This document shows positions 51,874 through 61,605 of a stretch of DNA of 64,000 nucleotides, one piece after another. The notes under the pieces were generated by a model. The model had not been told where the DNA came from and searched no databases. It was given only the letters and a program-made list of their open reading frames with translations. Within the stretch, counting starts at the first letter, position 1; the number at the start of each line of letters is the position of its first letter. The stretch is from Stigmatella aurantiaca. GTDB lineage: Bacteria; Myxococcota; Myxococcia; Myxococcales; Myxococcaceae. A program made the position numbers and the translations under genes. Location: contig NZ_FOAP01000014.1 of the NCBI RefSeq assembly GCF_900109545.1, positions 1 through 64,000 of the forward strand. The letters are read 5' to 3'.

Positions 51874-54315
51874 ATGACACTCCCGGGTGTCGGCTGGCGG
51901 ACGGTCGCATCCGGCCGTTGCCCTGAGGCCCGGGCCGTGGCGAACTGGGCGCTTCCTCTTGCCCCCAGGAGATACCCCGCCTTGGCCATCGATGACCTGA
52001 AGGGCCCGTCCGTCCAGGAGCTCCTGTCCCTGCCGCGCCTGGCGCCGCTGGTGCCCATGCTCTACGTGGCCTGGACCGACGGCGACCTGACGCACGAGGA
52101 GATCCGCGCCCTGGGCGCCGCGGCCCGGGCGCAGCCCTGGTTGGACCTGCGCTCCAGCGCCGTGCTGGCCCAGTGGTTGGACCCCCTGAATCCCCCCACG
52201 GCCACGGCCCTGGCGCACGTGCGCGAGCACATCCGCCGCACCGCCGAGCGGCTCCAGGGCAGCCCCCAGCAGAGCCTGGTGGAGCTGGGCTCCCAGCTCG
52301 CCGAGCTCCTCGGGGGCCAGGAGGGCCTGCCTGCCTCGCTTCAGGAGCTGGCCCGCACGCTGGCCCCGCTGGAGACCTCCCTGGGCATCTCCAGCGCCGA
52401 GGCCGTGCGCACGCTCACCCCGCCGGTGCGCCGCGAGGAGACCACCCCCGCGCCCTCGTTCCCGGTGGAGGCGATGCGGGCCGTGCTGGACCGCACCTAC
52501 TCCGCCGAGCGCGCCCGGGTGCGCACCTGGCTGGCCTCCCCGGAGTTTCGCTACGGGGATGAGCGGGACACGGCCGCGTACCGGGCCCGGGTCTTCACCT
52601 GGCTGAAGGCCCTGGCGGACCAGGGCCTGGGGACGCTGGCCTACCCAGCGGACACCACCCGGACGGACCTGGGCGCGTTCATCGCCGCGTTCGAGACGCT
52701 GGCCTTCTTCGACCTGAGCCTCGTCATCAAGGCCGGGGTGCAGTTCGGGCTGTTCGGCGGCAGCGTGTTCTTCCTGGGCACGGAGCGGCACCACCGCCAG
52801 TACCTGCCAAAAATCGCTTCGCTGGAGCTGCCCGGCTGCTTCGCCATGAGCGAGCTGGGCCACGGCTCCAACGTCCGGGACCTGGAGACGCTGGCGCGCT
52901 ACGACGAGGAGCAGGGCGACTTCGTGGTGAGCACCCCCTCCGAGCATGCACGCAAGGAGTGGATCGGCAACGCCGCGCTGCACGGGCGCATGGCCACGGT
53001 GTTCGCCCAGCTCGAGGTGAAGGGCGAGCGCCACGGCGTGCACGCCCTGCTGGTGCCCCTGCGCGATGAGCAGGGCCGGCTCCTGCCGGGGGTGCGCGTG
53101 GAGGACTGCGGCCTGAAGATGGGGCTCAACGGGGTGGACAACGGCCGGCTGTGGTTCGACTCGGTGCGCGTGCCCCGGGAGAACCTGCTCGACCGCTTCG
53201 CGCAGGTGAGCCCCGAGGGCGAGTACGCCAGCAGCATCGCGAGCGCCTCCAAGCGCTTCTTCACCATGCTGGGCACGCTGGTGGCGGGCCGGGTGAGCGT
53301 GGCCACCGCGGGGCTGAGCGCCGCCAAGAGTGGGCTGGCCACCGCCATCGGCTATGCCGAGCAGCGGCGGCAGTTCGGCCCGGTGGGGGCCTCCGAGGTG
53401 CGGCTGCTGGACTACCCCTCGCACCAGCTCCGGCTGCTGCGGCCGCTGGCCACCACGTACGCGCTCGACTTCGCCCTGAAGTACCTGGTGAAGCGCTACA
53501 CCGGGCGCACCGAGGCGGACGCCCGCGAAGTCGAGGCCCTGGCCGCGGGGCTCAAGGCCTACACCACCTGGCACACCACGCGCACGCTCCAGGAGGCGCG
53601 GGAGGCGTGCGGCGGGCAGGGGTATCTCGCCGCCAACCGGCTGCCCTCGCTCAAGGCGGACACGGACGTGTTCACCACCTTCGAGGGGGACAACACGGTG
53701 CTCATGCAGCTCGTGGCCAAGAGCGTGCTGACGGGCTACCGCCAGCAGTTCGAGGACGACCGCGTCTTCGCCGTGATGAAGCTCATCATGGAGCGGACGT
53801 CGGTGGCCCTGACGGACCTCAACCCCTTCCAGGCGAGGCGCACGGACAGCGAGCACCTGCGCGACGGGGACTTTCAGCTGCGCGCGCTGCGCTTCCGGGA
53901 GTCGGACCTGGTGGCCTCGGTGGCGCGGCGGCTGCGCAAGCGCCTGGGCGCGGGCATGGACTCGTTCCAGGCCTTCAACGAATGCCAGGACCACCTGATG
54001 GCCTTGGCCCACGCGCACGTGGAGCGGGTGGTGCTGGAGCAGTTCCGCGAGGGCATCTCCTGGGTGGAGGACCTGGGCACGCGCACGGTGCTCGGCAAGC
54101 TGTGTGATGTGTACGGCCTGGGCTGCCTGATGGATGCCAGCGGCTGGTTCCTGGAGAACGACCTGCTGGAGGGCGCCAAGGCCAAGGCCATCCGCAAGGA
54201 GGTGGCGCGCCTGTGCGCGGAGCTGCGGCCGGACGCGGTGGCGCTCATCCAGGCCTTCGGCATTCCGGACGCGTGCCTGGCGGCCCCCATCGGCCTGGGA
54301 CACCTCTCGCCATGA
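51874..54315 (+). CDS. Acyl-CoA oxidase/dehydrogenase with N-terminal TerB-like extension
   Basis: This 813-aa protein has two parts. Residues about 45-160 form a helical domain with MLYVAWTDGDLTHEEIRALG, similar to TerB-type domains. From about 190 on there is a long acyl-CoA oxidase: CFAMSELGHGSNVRDLET (flavin/substrate binding), RQFGP, CGGQGYLAANRLPSLKAD and the catalytic Glu in TTFEGDNTVL. The oxidase is expected to start beta-oxidation of acyl-CoA with oxygen or a carrier as electron acceptor. The start is uncertain: the ATG at 51874 gives a Pro/Arg-rich first 35 residues, and a GTG or TTG further in (near 51937 or 51981) would fit the TerB-like start better. It overlaps the next gene by four bases. 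Confidence 0.88.
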   Translation: MTLPGVGWRTVASGRCPEARAVANWALPLAPRRYPALAIDDLKGPSVQELLSLPRLAPLVPMLYVAWTDGDLTHEEIRALGAAARAQPWLDLRSSAVLAQWLDPLNPPTATALAHVREHIRRTAERLQGSPQQSLVELGSQLAELLGGQEGLPASLQELARTLAPLETSLGISSAEAVRTLTPPVRREETTPAPSFPVEAMRAVLDRTYSAERARVRTWLASPEFRYGDERDTAAYRARVFTWLKALADQGLGTLAYPADTTRTDLGAFIAAFETLAFFDLSLVIKAGVQFGLFGGSVFFLGTERHHRQYLPKIASLELPGCFAMSELGHGSNVRDLETLARYDEEQGDFVVSTPSEHARKEWIGNAALHGRMATVFAQLEVKGERHGVHALLVPLRDEQGRLLPGVRVEDCGLKMGLNGVDNGRLWFDSVRVPRENLLDRFAQVSPEGEYASSIASASKRFFTMLGTLVAGRVSVATAGLSAAKSGLATAIGYAEQRRQFGPVGASEVRLLDYPSHQLRLLRPLATTYALDFALKYLVKRYTGRTEADAREVEALAAGLKAYTTWHTTRTLQEAREACGGQGYLAANRLPSLKADTDVFTTFEGDNTVLMQLVAKSVLTGYRQQFEDDRVFAVMKLIMERTSVALTDLNPFQARRTDSEHLRDGDFQLRALRFRESDLVASVARRLRKRLGAGMDSFQAFNECQDHLMALAHAHVERVVLEQFREGISWVEDLGTRTVLGKLCDVYGLGCLMDASGWFLENDLLEGAKAKAIRKEVARLCAELRPDAVALIQAFGIPDACLAAPIGLGHLSP

Positions 54316-54887
54316 CACGACACCCGATGAGACATCCTATGACTCGCACCCTGCTGCTCGCGTTGCCCCTGCTGCTGGCCACCCACTGCGCCACCTCCTC
54401 CAAGCGCCGCAACCTCGCCCAGGAGGCGGAGAACAAGCGCATCGTCCAGGCCTTCGCCGAGGAGGTGTATGGCCAGCACCGGCTCGAGCGCATCCCCGTG
54501 TACGTGGCCGAGGACTTCGTGGACCTGTCCGAGGGAGCGCCCGAGAACGCCCGGGGCCCCGCCTACCTCCGGGCCCAGGAGGAGGCGAGCCTGCACGAGC
54601 TGCCCGGCCTCCAGTTTCGCATCCTGCACCTGCTCGCGGATGGAGACCTGGTCCACCTGCACTGGAAGGCGGAAGGCCCGGCCTCCCGCCTCCTGGACGA
54701 GACGGCCGAGGCGAAGACGCAGCCCCCGCCGCTCCAGCTGACGGGCCACACCCTCTTCCAGTTGAAGCAGGGGCGCATCGTGGCCTCCTGGAGCGTGGTG
54801 GACACGCTGGGCCTGATGCTCCAGCAGGGCTTCAAGGTGCTGCCGCCGGTGCCGGAGCCCGCGCCGAAGCCCGCCACCAAGCCCTGA
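54312..54887 (+). CDS. SnoaL-like putative lipoprotein
   Basis: This 191-aa protein has a signal with a lipobox (LLLALPLLLATHC, Cys at about 23 from the first ATG). The mature domain follows the SnoaL/ester-cyclase-like pattern, with IVQAFAEEVYGQ, YVAEDFVDLS, LADGDLVHLHWKAEG and the final HTLFQLKQGRIVASWSVVDTLGLMLQQG. Related proteins are cyclases, hydrolases or simple ligand-binding domains; the active-site Asp/His pair is not certain here. The first ATG (54312) overlaps the oxidase stop. An ATG at 54340 would give a cleaner signal peptide and may be the real start. A Pro-rich tail ends the protein. Confidence 0.78.
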   Translation: MTRHPMRHPMTRTLLLALPLLLATHCATSSKRRNLAQEAENKRIVQAFAEEVYGQHRLERIPVYVAEDFVDLSEGAPENARGPAYLRAQEEASLHELPGLQFRILHLLADGDLVHLHWKAEGPASRLLDETAEAKTQPPPLQLTGHTLFQLKQGRIVASWSVVDTLGLMLQQGFKVLPPVPEPAPKPATKP

Positions 54888-54892
54888 GGGCT
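54880..54892. terminator. Hairpin at convergent SnoaL-like / DUF gene stops
   Basis: AGCCC (54880-54884), TGA, GGGCT (54888-54892). The TGA loop is the stop of the plus-strand gene and the right arm overlaps the stop of the minus-strand gene. Short, with no U-run, so weak. Confidence 0.3.
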
Positions 54893-55517
54893 ACTGCACG
54901 GACGAGGGCGCCTGGAACACCTCGCCGTCGCGTCCCTCCAGCACGAGGCTCGCACTGTCGGAAGGCGACACGCGCAGCGTGGCCCGGGTCTGCCCCTTGC
55001 GGTCCACCAGCAGCAGCCCGGGCGAGCCGTGCTCGTCGGCCCCGAGGATGGCGCGCGGCCGGCCGGACTCATCCGCCAGCTCCAGCCGCGATGAGCCGTC
55101 CGGGAAGAGCCCCACGGCGAAGAACTCCGTGCCGCCCGCGTTCGCGAGCGCCAGGCGCGGCGCCTCCTCCGAGTACACGGTGAGCTCGGCGAGCGTGTCC
55201 CCCCCGGCCGTGGAGAAGCGCAGCCGGGGCGAGCCCTCCGCCGTCACGCCGAGCAGGGCCCGGGGGTGGCCGGCCGCGTCGCGGAGCACCAGCCCCGTGT
55301 GGCCCTCCAGCTCCGCGGCGAGCGTGGCGCGCGGACGCCCCTGCGCATCCACCAGCGTCAGCCGCGAGGCCACGAGCGCCCCCGTGGGCGCCTCCGTCCG
55401 GAAGGCCGCGGCCCCCAGCCCCACCCCGGCCAGCGCCAGCGCGGCGAACGCCACGCCCTGCATGCGCCGGTAGCCCCGCTCCAGGTGCTTCAACCGCGAC
55501 TCGAGCCCGTCGTCCAT
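54891..55517 (-). CDS. Membrane-anchored beta-repeat protein of unknown function
   Basis: This 208-aa protein has a short coiled-coil start (LESRLKHLERGYRRMQG), one membrane helix (about 24-42, FAALALAGVGLGAAAF) and then about five to six repeats of roughly 23-30 residues. Each repeat reads like L-x-D-x-x-G-x-x-R-A-x-L (LVDAQGRPRATLAAE, LRDAAGHPRALLGV, LADESGRPRAILGA, LVDRKGQTRATLRV). The pattern suggests a beta-helix or stacked-strand fold in the periplasm. No known family is recognised. It is on the minus strand 32 bp before a small membrane protein gene. Confidence 0.75.
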   Translation of the reverse strand: MDDGLESRLKHLERGYRRMQGVAFAALALAGVGLGAAAFRTEAPTGALVASRLTLVDAQGRPRATLAAELEGHTGLVLRDAAGHPRALLGVTAEGSPRLRFSTAGGDTLAELTVYSEEAPRLALANAGGTEFFAVGLFPDGSSRLELADESGRPRAILGADEHGSPGLLLVDRKGQTRATLRVSPSDSASLVLEGRDGEVFQAPSSVQ

Positions 55518-55549
55518 TTGCCGCGCACTCCCACTCCCCCAGGAGCGGC

Positions 55550-55798
55550 TCAGCGCCGGTCCCGCTGAAGGTCCGACAGCACCTTCTTCAGGTACCAGGC
55601 CTCGGTGCGGTGGGGGAACCGCTCCTTGAGCGCCATCAAATGCCGTGCGAGGGACTCCTCGGCCTGCACCCTCGGCAGCGGGGTGTTGCGGAACCAGGCC
55701 CTCCGCAACCGCTGGGCCTCCGTGCCCCGGATGATGAGCGCCACGAAGAAGCCCAGCGCCACGAGACCCAGGAAGATCAACACCGGACGCACTGCCAC
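55550..55798 (-). CDS. Small single-helix membrane protein
   Basis: This 82-aa protein starts with a hydrophobic helix (RPVLIFLGLVALGFFVALIIRG, about residues 4-24). A basic cytoplasmic or periplasmic tail follows, with QAEESLARHLMALKERFPHRTEAWYLKKVL, probably helical. The start is a GTG at 55798. It lies upstream of the beta-repeat protein on the same strand, 32 bp apart, so the two probably share a transcript. Function unknown. Confidence 0.65.
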   Translation of the reverse strand: MAVRPVLIFLGLVALGFFVALIIRGTEAQRLRRAWFRNTPLPRVQAEESLARHLMALKERFPHRTEAWYLKKVLSDLQRDRR

Positions 55799-55834
55799 AC
55801 CCCTCCTCGGTTCACGCCACGCCGCCCCGGCAGT

Positions 55835-55999
55835 CTACCCGCTCCCGTCCCGAAAGAGGGCGCCTCTTGCGGGCGCCTCAGGGCCCCGGCGCGGACGGCG
55901 CCTCGCCCGGGGTGACGGGGAGTAATGGGGGCGCACCTCGGTGGCCTCGCGGCCCGCCGGCGGGGTGGCACACGCTCCGCACAGGAGCGCGGCCATCAT
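55835..55999 (-). CDS. Possible small exported peptide, uncertain
   Basis: An open frame of 54 codons begins with two ATG codons and reads MMAALLCGACATPPAG, which looks like a short lipoprotein signal, then a basic, Pro/Arg-rich tail. It falls in the gap between clpP and the small membrane protein, 58 bp after the clpP stop. The signal lacks a basic N-terminus and the lipobox is imperfect, so the frame may be chance in GC-rich DNA. Confidence 0.25.
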   Translation of the reverse strand: MMAALLCGACATPPAGREATEVRPHYSPSPRARRRPRRGPEAPARGALFRDGSG

Positions 56000-56057
56000 C
56001 CACAGCCAGGGCTTGGACGGGTCATGCCCCTACCTTGGGCATTCCCCGGCCCTCCGC

Positions 56058-56660
<603 letters not shown>

Positions 56661-56753
56661 GGCTCCTACCCTAACCCCCCTGCGCCCCGCATGCCCGCCT
56701 GTTCTTTCCCGAGCGTGTGGTGCGTTACGCTTCGGACGTCTCCCCGGGCCTTC

Positions 56754-57440
56754 ATGAACGCTTCCGAAATCGACGCCATCCTCACGGCCACCCTGGCCGA
56801 CAAGCAGCTCACCCGCTCCGAGCGGCGCGCCCTGCAGGCCGTGCTGGAGGACAGGCGGGCAAGCGAGGCCGTCCTGGCCGTCTTCCGCTCCCGCGCCTTC
56901 AGCCTCGCCCGGGACTCGGTGACGGACCCGCGCGCCCGCCAGGTCATCTCCTGGCTGGAGGAGACGCTGCTGGCCCTCTCGCCCACCCAGGGGGTGTCCG
57001 ACACCGCGCGCATGGAGGCGCACTTCTCCCCCGGCGAGGGCCCCCTGCGCGCCATCGTCGAGCTCATCGAGGAGGCCCGGGGCTCCATCGAAGTGTGCGT
57101 CTTCACCGTGACGGACGACCGCATCACCCGGGCCCTGCTGGAGGCCCACCGCCGGGGCCTGCGCGTCCGGGTGGTGAGCGACAACGACAAGTCGTTGGAC
57201 CCGGGCTCGGACATGCGCCGGCTGAGCGAGGAGGGCATCCCGGTCCGGCTGGACCGGACCGAGGCCCACATGCACCACAAGTTCGCCCTCTTCGACCGCA
57301 AGCGCCTGCTCACCGGCAGCTACAACTGGACGCGCTCGGCCGCGGCGGTGAACCACGAGAACGTCCTCATCTCGGACGACGCGCGGCTCGTTCAGCCCTT
57401 CGGCCGCGCCTTCGACGCGATCTGGGACTCCCTGGAGTAG
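56754..57440 (+). CDS. Single-HKD phospholipase D-like protein
   Basis: This 228-aa protein has one HKD motif, [10 protein letters not shown] (His174, Lys176, Asp181), followed by [12 protein letters not shown], the order found in Nuc/PLD6-type enzymes that work as dimers. Upstream is the paired strand [24 protein letters not shown]. The first 90 residues form a helical extension ([20 protein letters not shown]) not needed for the catalytic fold. Possible activities are nuclease or phosphodiesterase on lipids; family members differ. It is divergent from clpP and convergent with fumC. Confidence 0.85.
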   Translation: MNASEIDAILTATLADKQLTRSERRALQAVLEDRRASEAVLAVFRSRAFSLARDSVTDPRARQVISWLEETLLALSPTQGVSDTARMEAHFSPGEGPLRAIVELIEEARGSIEVCVFTVTDDRITRALLEAHRRGLRVRVVSDNDKSLDPGSDMRRLSEEGIPVRLDRTEAHMHHKFALFDRKRLLTGSYNWTRSAAAVNHENVLISDDARLVQPFGRAFDAIWDSLE

Positions 57441-57469
57441 GTGCCCACCCCAGGAAGGCGCAGACGGGA

Positions 57470-58867
57470 CTACAGGTTGCCCGTCATCTTCTCCGGGCGC
57501 ACCCACTGGTCGAACTGCTCGGGCGTCACCAGCCCCAGCTCCACGGCGACTTCCTTCAGCGTCTTGCCCTGCTTGTGCGCGGTCTTGGCGATCTTCGCCG
57601 CGTTGTCGTAGCCGATGTGGGGGTTGAGCGCCGTCACCAGCATGAGCGAGCGCTCCAGGTTCTCCTTGAGCCTGGGCAGGTTGGGCTCGATGCCCACGGC
57701 GCAGTGCAGCCGGAAGCTGCGCATGCCGTCGGCCAGCAGCCGGCAGCTCTGCAGGAAGTTCTGGATGATGAGCGGCTTGAACACGTTCAGTTCGAAGTTG
57801 CCCGAGGCCCCGCCCAGGCCAATGGCCACGTCGTTGCCCATGACCTGGGCGCTGAGCATGGTGACCGCCTCGGACTGGGTGGGGTTCACCTTGCCGGGCA
57901 TGATGGAGCTGCCGGGCTCGTTCTCGGGAATCGTCAGCTCGCCGATGCCCGAGCGGGGGCCGGAGGCGAGCCACCGCACGTCGTTGGCGACCTTGAACAG
58001 CACCGCGGCCAGGCCCTTGAGCGCCCCGTGCGCCTGCACCAGCGCGTCATTGGCCGCCAGCGCCTCGAACTTGTTGGGCGCCGTGACGAACGGCTGCCCC
58101 GTCAGGCGGGCAATCTCCTTGGCCACCTGCTCGGCGTAGCCCTTGGGGGCGTTCAGGCCCGTGCCCACCGCGGTGCCGCCCAGCGCCAGCTCGTACAGGT
58201 GCGGCAGCGTGCGCTCGATGTGGGCCTCGGCGTGGTGCAGCTGCGCCACGTACCCGCTGAACTCCTGGCCCAGCGTGAGCGGGGTGGCGTCCTGCAGGTG
58301 CGTGCGGCCAATCTTCACCACGTCCTTGAAGGCCTCGGACTTCTGCGCGAGCACGTCCTTGAGCGCCTTCAGCTCGGGCAGCACGTGCTGCACCACGGCC
58401 TCCGCCGCCGCCACGCTCATGGCGGTGGGGAACACGTCGTTGGAGCTCTGCCCCTTGTTCACGTCGTCGTTGGGGTGCACCTTGCGCGACTCGCCGCGCT
58501 CGCCGCCCAGGATCTCCGAGGCGCGGTTGGCCAGCACCTCGTTGCAGTTCATGTTCGTCTGCGTGCCGCTGCCCGTCTGCCACACCAGCAGCGGGAACTC
58601 CTCGTCGTGCTTGCCCTCCAGCACCTCGTCGGCGGCCTTCACGATGGCGTCGGCCTTCTCGGCGGTCAGCGAGCCGTTGGCCTTGTTCACCAGGGCCGCG
58701 GCCTTCTTCACCCGCACCAGGGCGTAGATGAGCGCCAGCGGCATGCGCTCGGAGGAGATGGCGAAGTTCTGGCGGCTGCGCTGCGTCTGGGCACCCCACA
58801 GCTTGTCGGCCGGGACCTCGATGGGGCCAAAGGTGTCCTTCTCGATGCGAACGTTCTTCGTGCTCAC
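57470..58867 (-). CDS. fumC: Class II fumarate hydratase
   Basis: This 465-aa enzyme interconverts fumarate and malate in the TCA cycle. The class II signature [11 protein letters not shown] is present near residue 320, with the [13 protein letters not shown] segment, the His of [10 protein letters not shown], and the C-terminal [16 protein letters not shown]. It is iron-independent and homotetrameric by family. The ATG at 58867 has a plausible upstream AGGAG stretch. The gene stands alone; 358 bp of gene-free DNA lies upstream. Confidence 0.96.
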   Translation of the reverse strand: MSTKNVRIEKDTFGPIEVPADKLWGAQTQRSRQNFAISSERMPLALIYALVRVKKAAALVNKANGSLTAEKADAIVKAADEVLEGKHDEEFPLLVWQTGSGTQTNMNCNEVLANRASEILGGERGESRKVHPNDDVNKGQSSNDVFPTAMSVAAAEAVVQHVLPELKALKDVLAQKSEAFKDVVKIGRTHLQDATPLTLGQEFSGYVAQLHHAEAHIERTLPHLYELALGGTAVGTGLNAPKGYAEQVAKEIARLTGQPFVTAPNKFEALAANDALVQAHGALKGLAAVLFKVANDVRWLASGPRSGIGELTIPENEPGSSIMPGKVNPTQSEAVTMLSAQVMGNDVAIGLGGASGNFELNVFKPLIIQNFLQSCRLLADGMRSFRLHCAVGIEPNLPRLKENLERSLMLVTALNPHIGYDNAAKIAKTAHKQGKTLKEVAVELGLVTPEQFDQWVRPEKMTGNL

Positions 58868-59225
58868 GGAGTCTTCTCCTCGATAGCGATGGACTCAACC
58901 GCTGCCGTAGCACGGAAGCCCCCCGGTTTCCCGGCTCCTGGCAGCACAATCTCGCCGGGCGCACGGACCTCCGGCGCCTGGCTTGGCAGGCTGTTCAAGA
59001 GTGGGATGGCCCCCCTCACGGTCACCCAATGGAAGGAAATCTACGACCTGCTCGACACCGCCACGGTGTCAGACCCGTGTGAAATGAATTCTCCCCGCGT
59101 GCGTAGAAAGGAGTGCCTCTGGTAGAGGGGCTCCACGGAAAACCTTCATGCACCGTGTCATGCGCGGTGCGCGGGCACTCGCCGGTGAAACTCCAAGGCG
59201 CCGGCGAGTGCCTATTTTCCCCCGC
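58868..59225. other. Gene-free region upstream of fumC with hairpins
   Basis: I see no convincing gene in these 358 bp. They include the fumC upstream region and the 3' side of the minus-strand 773-aa gene. One small hairpin (GACACCG at 59054-59060 with CGGTGTC at 59064-59070) and one long stem-loop (59174-59212) are present. Short open frames here are unlikely to be real, though an untranslated RNA cannot be excluded. Confidence 0.5.
59174..59212 (+). terminator. Strong stem-loop with trailing T-rich stretch
   Basis: A perfect 12-base stem GGCACTCGCCGG (59174-59185) / CCGGCGAGTGCC (59201-59212) with a 15-base loop, followed on the plus strand by TATTTTCCCC. This looks like a rho-independent terminator reading rightward, yet no plus-strand gene precedes it. 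It also sits 14 bp past the stop of the minus-strand 773-aa gene and may end that transcript. Confidence 0.6.
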
Positions 59226-61547
59226 TCAGCGCCGCCGCCAGTTCATCATCCGGGCCAGCAGCACGGTGCCGAAGACGAGCACCGTGAAGGCCGCGGTGTA
59301 GCCCAGGAAGATGACCCAGCCGGTGGTGGTGCCGGGGATGCCCACCGAGGGGCTCATGTCCTGGAACTGGGCCCCCGAGAAGAAGCCGCACGCCAGGCTC
59401 ACGGGCAGGAAGACGAACAGGAGGATGCTCACCATCCGGTCGAACTGGTCGCGCTTGTACTGGTCCAGCTCGGAGGCCTGGTCTCTCATGGCCTCCACCG
59501 TCTCCTGCATGCCGTGCAGGGAGTGCCAGGCGAGGTAGCGGGCGTTGAGGTCCGGATCCTCGCTTACCCGGGTGTGCCACAGGGAGTTGGTGAACAGCAT
59601 GACGTCCGAGCGCACGCTGCGCGCGGGCCGCAGGCTCTGCCAGCGCGAGGTGCGGTAGCGCTGCTCCACCTCGGCCATGCGCCGGCTCGTCTCGAAGGCC
59701 GAGTAGCGCTGCCCCAGGGTGAGCAGGAACAGGAGGAAGTCCCGGTCGCAGGCGAGCGGCCCCCGCGCCTCCTCCTCGATGAGGAACTCCAGGCGCGCGC
59801 CCCCGGTGGACGTCAGCCAGTGCTCCGTCTCCCCCGCCGAGTCCCGGAGCACGCGCCGGCCCTCCGCGGCGGCCTCCGAGGGCAGCTTCTCCAGCGTGGG
59901 GGCCGTGCCCGAGGCCAGGGCATGGAAGAGCCCCTGCATGGCGCGGGAGTCATCGAGCATGGACGAGCGCCCCCGGGAGATGCGGTAGGCGCCGTACACC
60001 ATCCAGCGCTCCGGCCCCAGCGGGGCGAGCCATGGGGAGAGGCCCCGCAGGGACTCGAACTCCCAGGCGGCGGGGCCCTCCACGAGCGCGGCCTGCTCCT
60101 GGGCGAGCGCGTACAGCGAGACGGCCTCCTGCCGGGCCCACTCCACCCACACGACGACGAGGCGGTTCGGGTAGACGGAGACGCGCGCGGTGTGGGGCCC
60201 GGCGGTCTTCTCGTAGTGCAGCACGTCCGCCTCTTCCGTGGCGCCCAGGAAGGAGTTCACCACCGCGGGGTGGAAGGCGGCGCCCCGGCCGGACAAGTCA
60301 CAGCGGCGGAAGCCCCGGGACTTCAGCTCCGCCTCGGGCGCGGGCCCCCGCCAGAGGAAGGGCCGGCCCAGCAGGGTGTGCGCCTGGAGCACGTGGACGT
60401 TGCGGCCGACGTTGAACTCGCTCCAGAGAAACTCCCACAGCTCGCGGCGGGACAGCCGGGTGCCCGAGTACGGCACGGCCACCATCGTCGCGCGGCCCAG
60501 GGGGCTGGCGTAGCCATCCGAGTACCAGGGGTCCTGGTAGTCGTTGGGCTGGCGCTCGAAGCGGCGGGCCCCGCGGGCACGGGGGGTGCCATCCGGCCGC
60601 CGGTCTCCCTCCAGCTCATCCAGCGCGCCCGCGAGGTTCACCAGCGTGCCGGCGCGCTCGGGGTTGAGGGAGAAGGCATGCCAGGGCTTGGACTGGCCGG
60701 GCCGGGCGATGTGGACGGCCATGAAGTCGAAGCCCTGGCCGTACTGGGTGTGCTCCGTGTCGTTGCGCGCCAGGAGCCGCAGCACGGTGACGTCCTGGAG
60801 CGAGGACAGGAAGAGCGCGTCCACGCGCCGCACGGGCCCGTCCTTCACGTCGCCCAGGGGAATGTCGAGCTGCACGAGCTGGGCGCGCGACAGCTCCGCG
60901 CGGTAGAGGAACTCGTCCGCCTTGAGCCGCCGGGAGAGCGGCCCCGGAATGAGCGCCTCGGGCAGCTTCGCCAGCTCCGAGGGCTGGTGCACGGTCTCCA
61001 GCACGCGGGCCATCAGCTCCAGCACCTCGCGCGTGGGGCAGGCCGTCTCCGAGGGCCAGAGGTTCAGCGCCGCGTAGAACACCGTGCCCAGGGCACGCTC
61101 GTAGTCCCCCACCGTCTCGGTGTGGCCCTGCTCCCACTCGCCCAGGTACTCGGCGAGCGCCCCGGCCGCCTCGGGCCAGGTGCCATGAAGGATGCGGAAG
61201 GCGGCCAGGAGGCTGGCACAGACGACGTCGATGGTGTGCACGTGGACGCGCAGCCGCACGGGGCCGGGCTCCCCGCCGGGGGCGGCGAGCGACTGGGCGA
61301 ACGCATCGAGCGCCTCGGCGGACAGGAGCACGGTGCCGGTGGTGGAGCGCACGGCGCGGCGCGTCCACTGGGGCAGCTTCCAGGCGAGCATGCGGGGGTG
61401 CGCGGGCAGGGCCTCGCTGCGGGAGCCCACGCTGATGAACAGCTCCCGGGGAGCAGGCTCACTGCCGGGGGAGGGCCGCTCGATGGTCCACTCCACCCGC
61501 CCCGCGTCCAGCAACCACTCCACCACCTGTCGCCACTTCACATCCAT
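59226..61547 (-). CDS. Large protein of unknown function with C-terminal CorA-like membrane pair
   Basis: This 773-aa protein has a mostly soluble N-terminal 640 residues with no family I can name. They include RLRVHVHTIDVVCASLLAAF, FDFMAVHIARPG and many Arg/Glu/Trp. The C-terminal 135 residues are helical (HSLHGMQETVEAMRDQASEL) and end in two membrane helices (about 705-725 and 744-763, ILLFVFLPVSLACGFFSG and VIFLGYTAAFTVLVFG). The long helix before a membrane pair recalls the CorA metal transporter layout, but the GMN-type motif is absent (FFSGAQF stands near that place). A membrane-linked sensor or channel is possible; function unknown. The ATG at 61547 follows a clean upstream gap. Confidence 0.8.
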   Translation of the reverse strand: MDVKWRQVVEWLLDAGRVEWTIERPSPGSEPAPRELFISVGSRSEALPAHPRMLAWKLPQWTRRAVRSTTGTVLLSAEALDAFAQSLAAPGGEPGPVRLRVHVHTIDVVCASLLAAFRILHGTWPEAAGALAEYLGEWEQGHTETVGDYERALGTVFYAALNLWPSETACPTREVLELMARVLETVHQPSELAKLPEALIPGPLSRRLKADEFLYRAELSRAQLVQLDIPLGDVKDGPVRRVDALFLSSLQDVTVLRLLARNDTEHTQYGQGFDFMAVHIARPGQSKPWHAFSLNPERAGTLVNLAGALDELEGDRRPDGTPRARGARRFERQPNDYQDPWYSDGYASPLGRATMVAVPYSGTRLSRRELWEFLWSEFNVGRNVHVLQAHTLLGRPFLWRGPAPEAELKSRGFRRCDLSGRGAAFHPAVVNSFLGATEEADVLHYEKTAGPHTARVSVYPNRLVVVWVEWARQEAVSLYALAQEQAALVEGPAAWEFESLRGLSPWLAPLGPERWMVYGAYRISRGRSSMLDDSRAMQGLFHALASGTAPTLEKLPSEAAAEGRRVLRDSAGETEHWLTSTGGARLEFLIEEEARGPLACDRDFLLFLLTLGQRYSAFETSRRMAEVEQRYRTSRWQSLRPARSVRSDVMLFTNSLWHTRVSEDPDLNARYLAWHSLHGMQETVEAMRDQASELDQYKRDQFDRMVSILLFVFLPVSLACGFFSGAQFQDMSPSVGIPGTTTGWVIFLGYTAAFTVLVFGTVLLARMMNWRRR

Positions 61548-61605
61548 GAGGCGCCTTATAGGCGCAGCCGGTGCGGAAGTCCGGCCCCAGGCGGGCGCGG
61601 ACGGA

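Noticed and set aside
51814-54318. The phospholipase frame stays open on the minus strand across the acyl-CoA oxidase gene
   Set aside because: The added N-terminal part has no homology and lies opposite a clearly coding oxidase. The phospholipase starts at 51813.
55800-56057. Second small gene beside clpP
   Set aside because: Besides the weak 54-codon frame listed, other frames are Arg/Pro-rich and start without ribosome sites.
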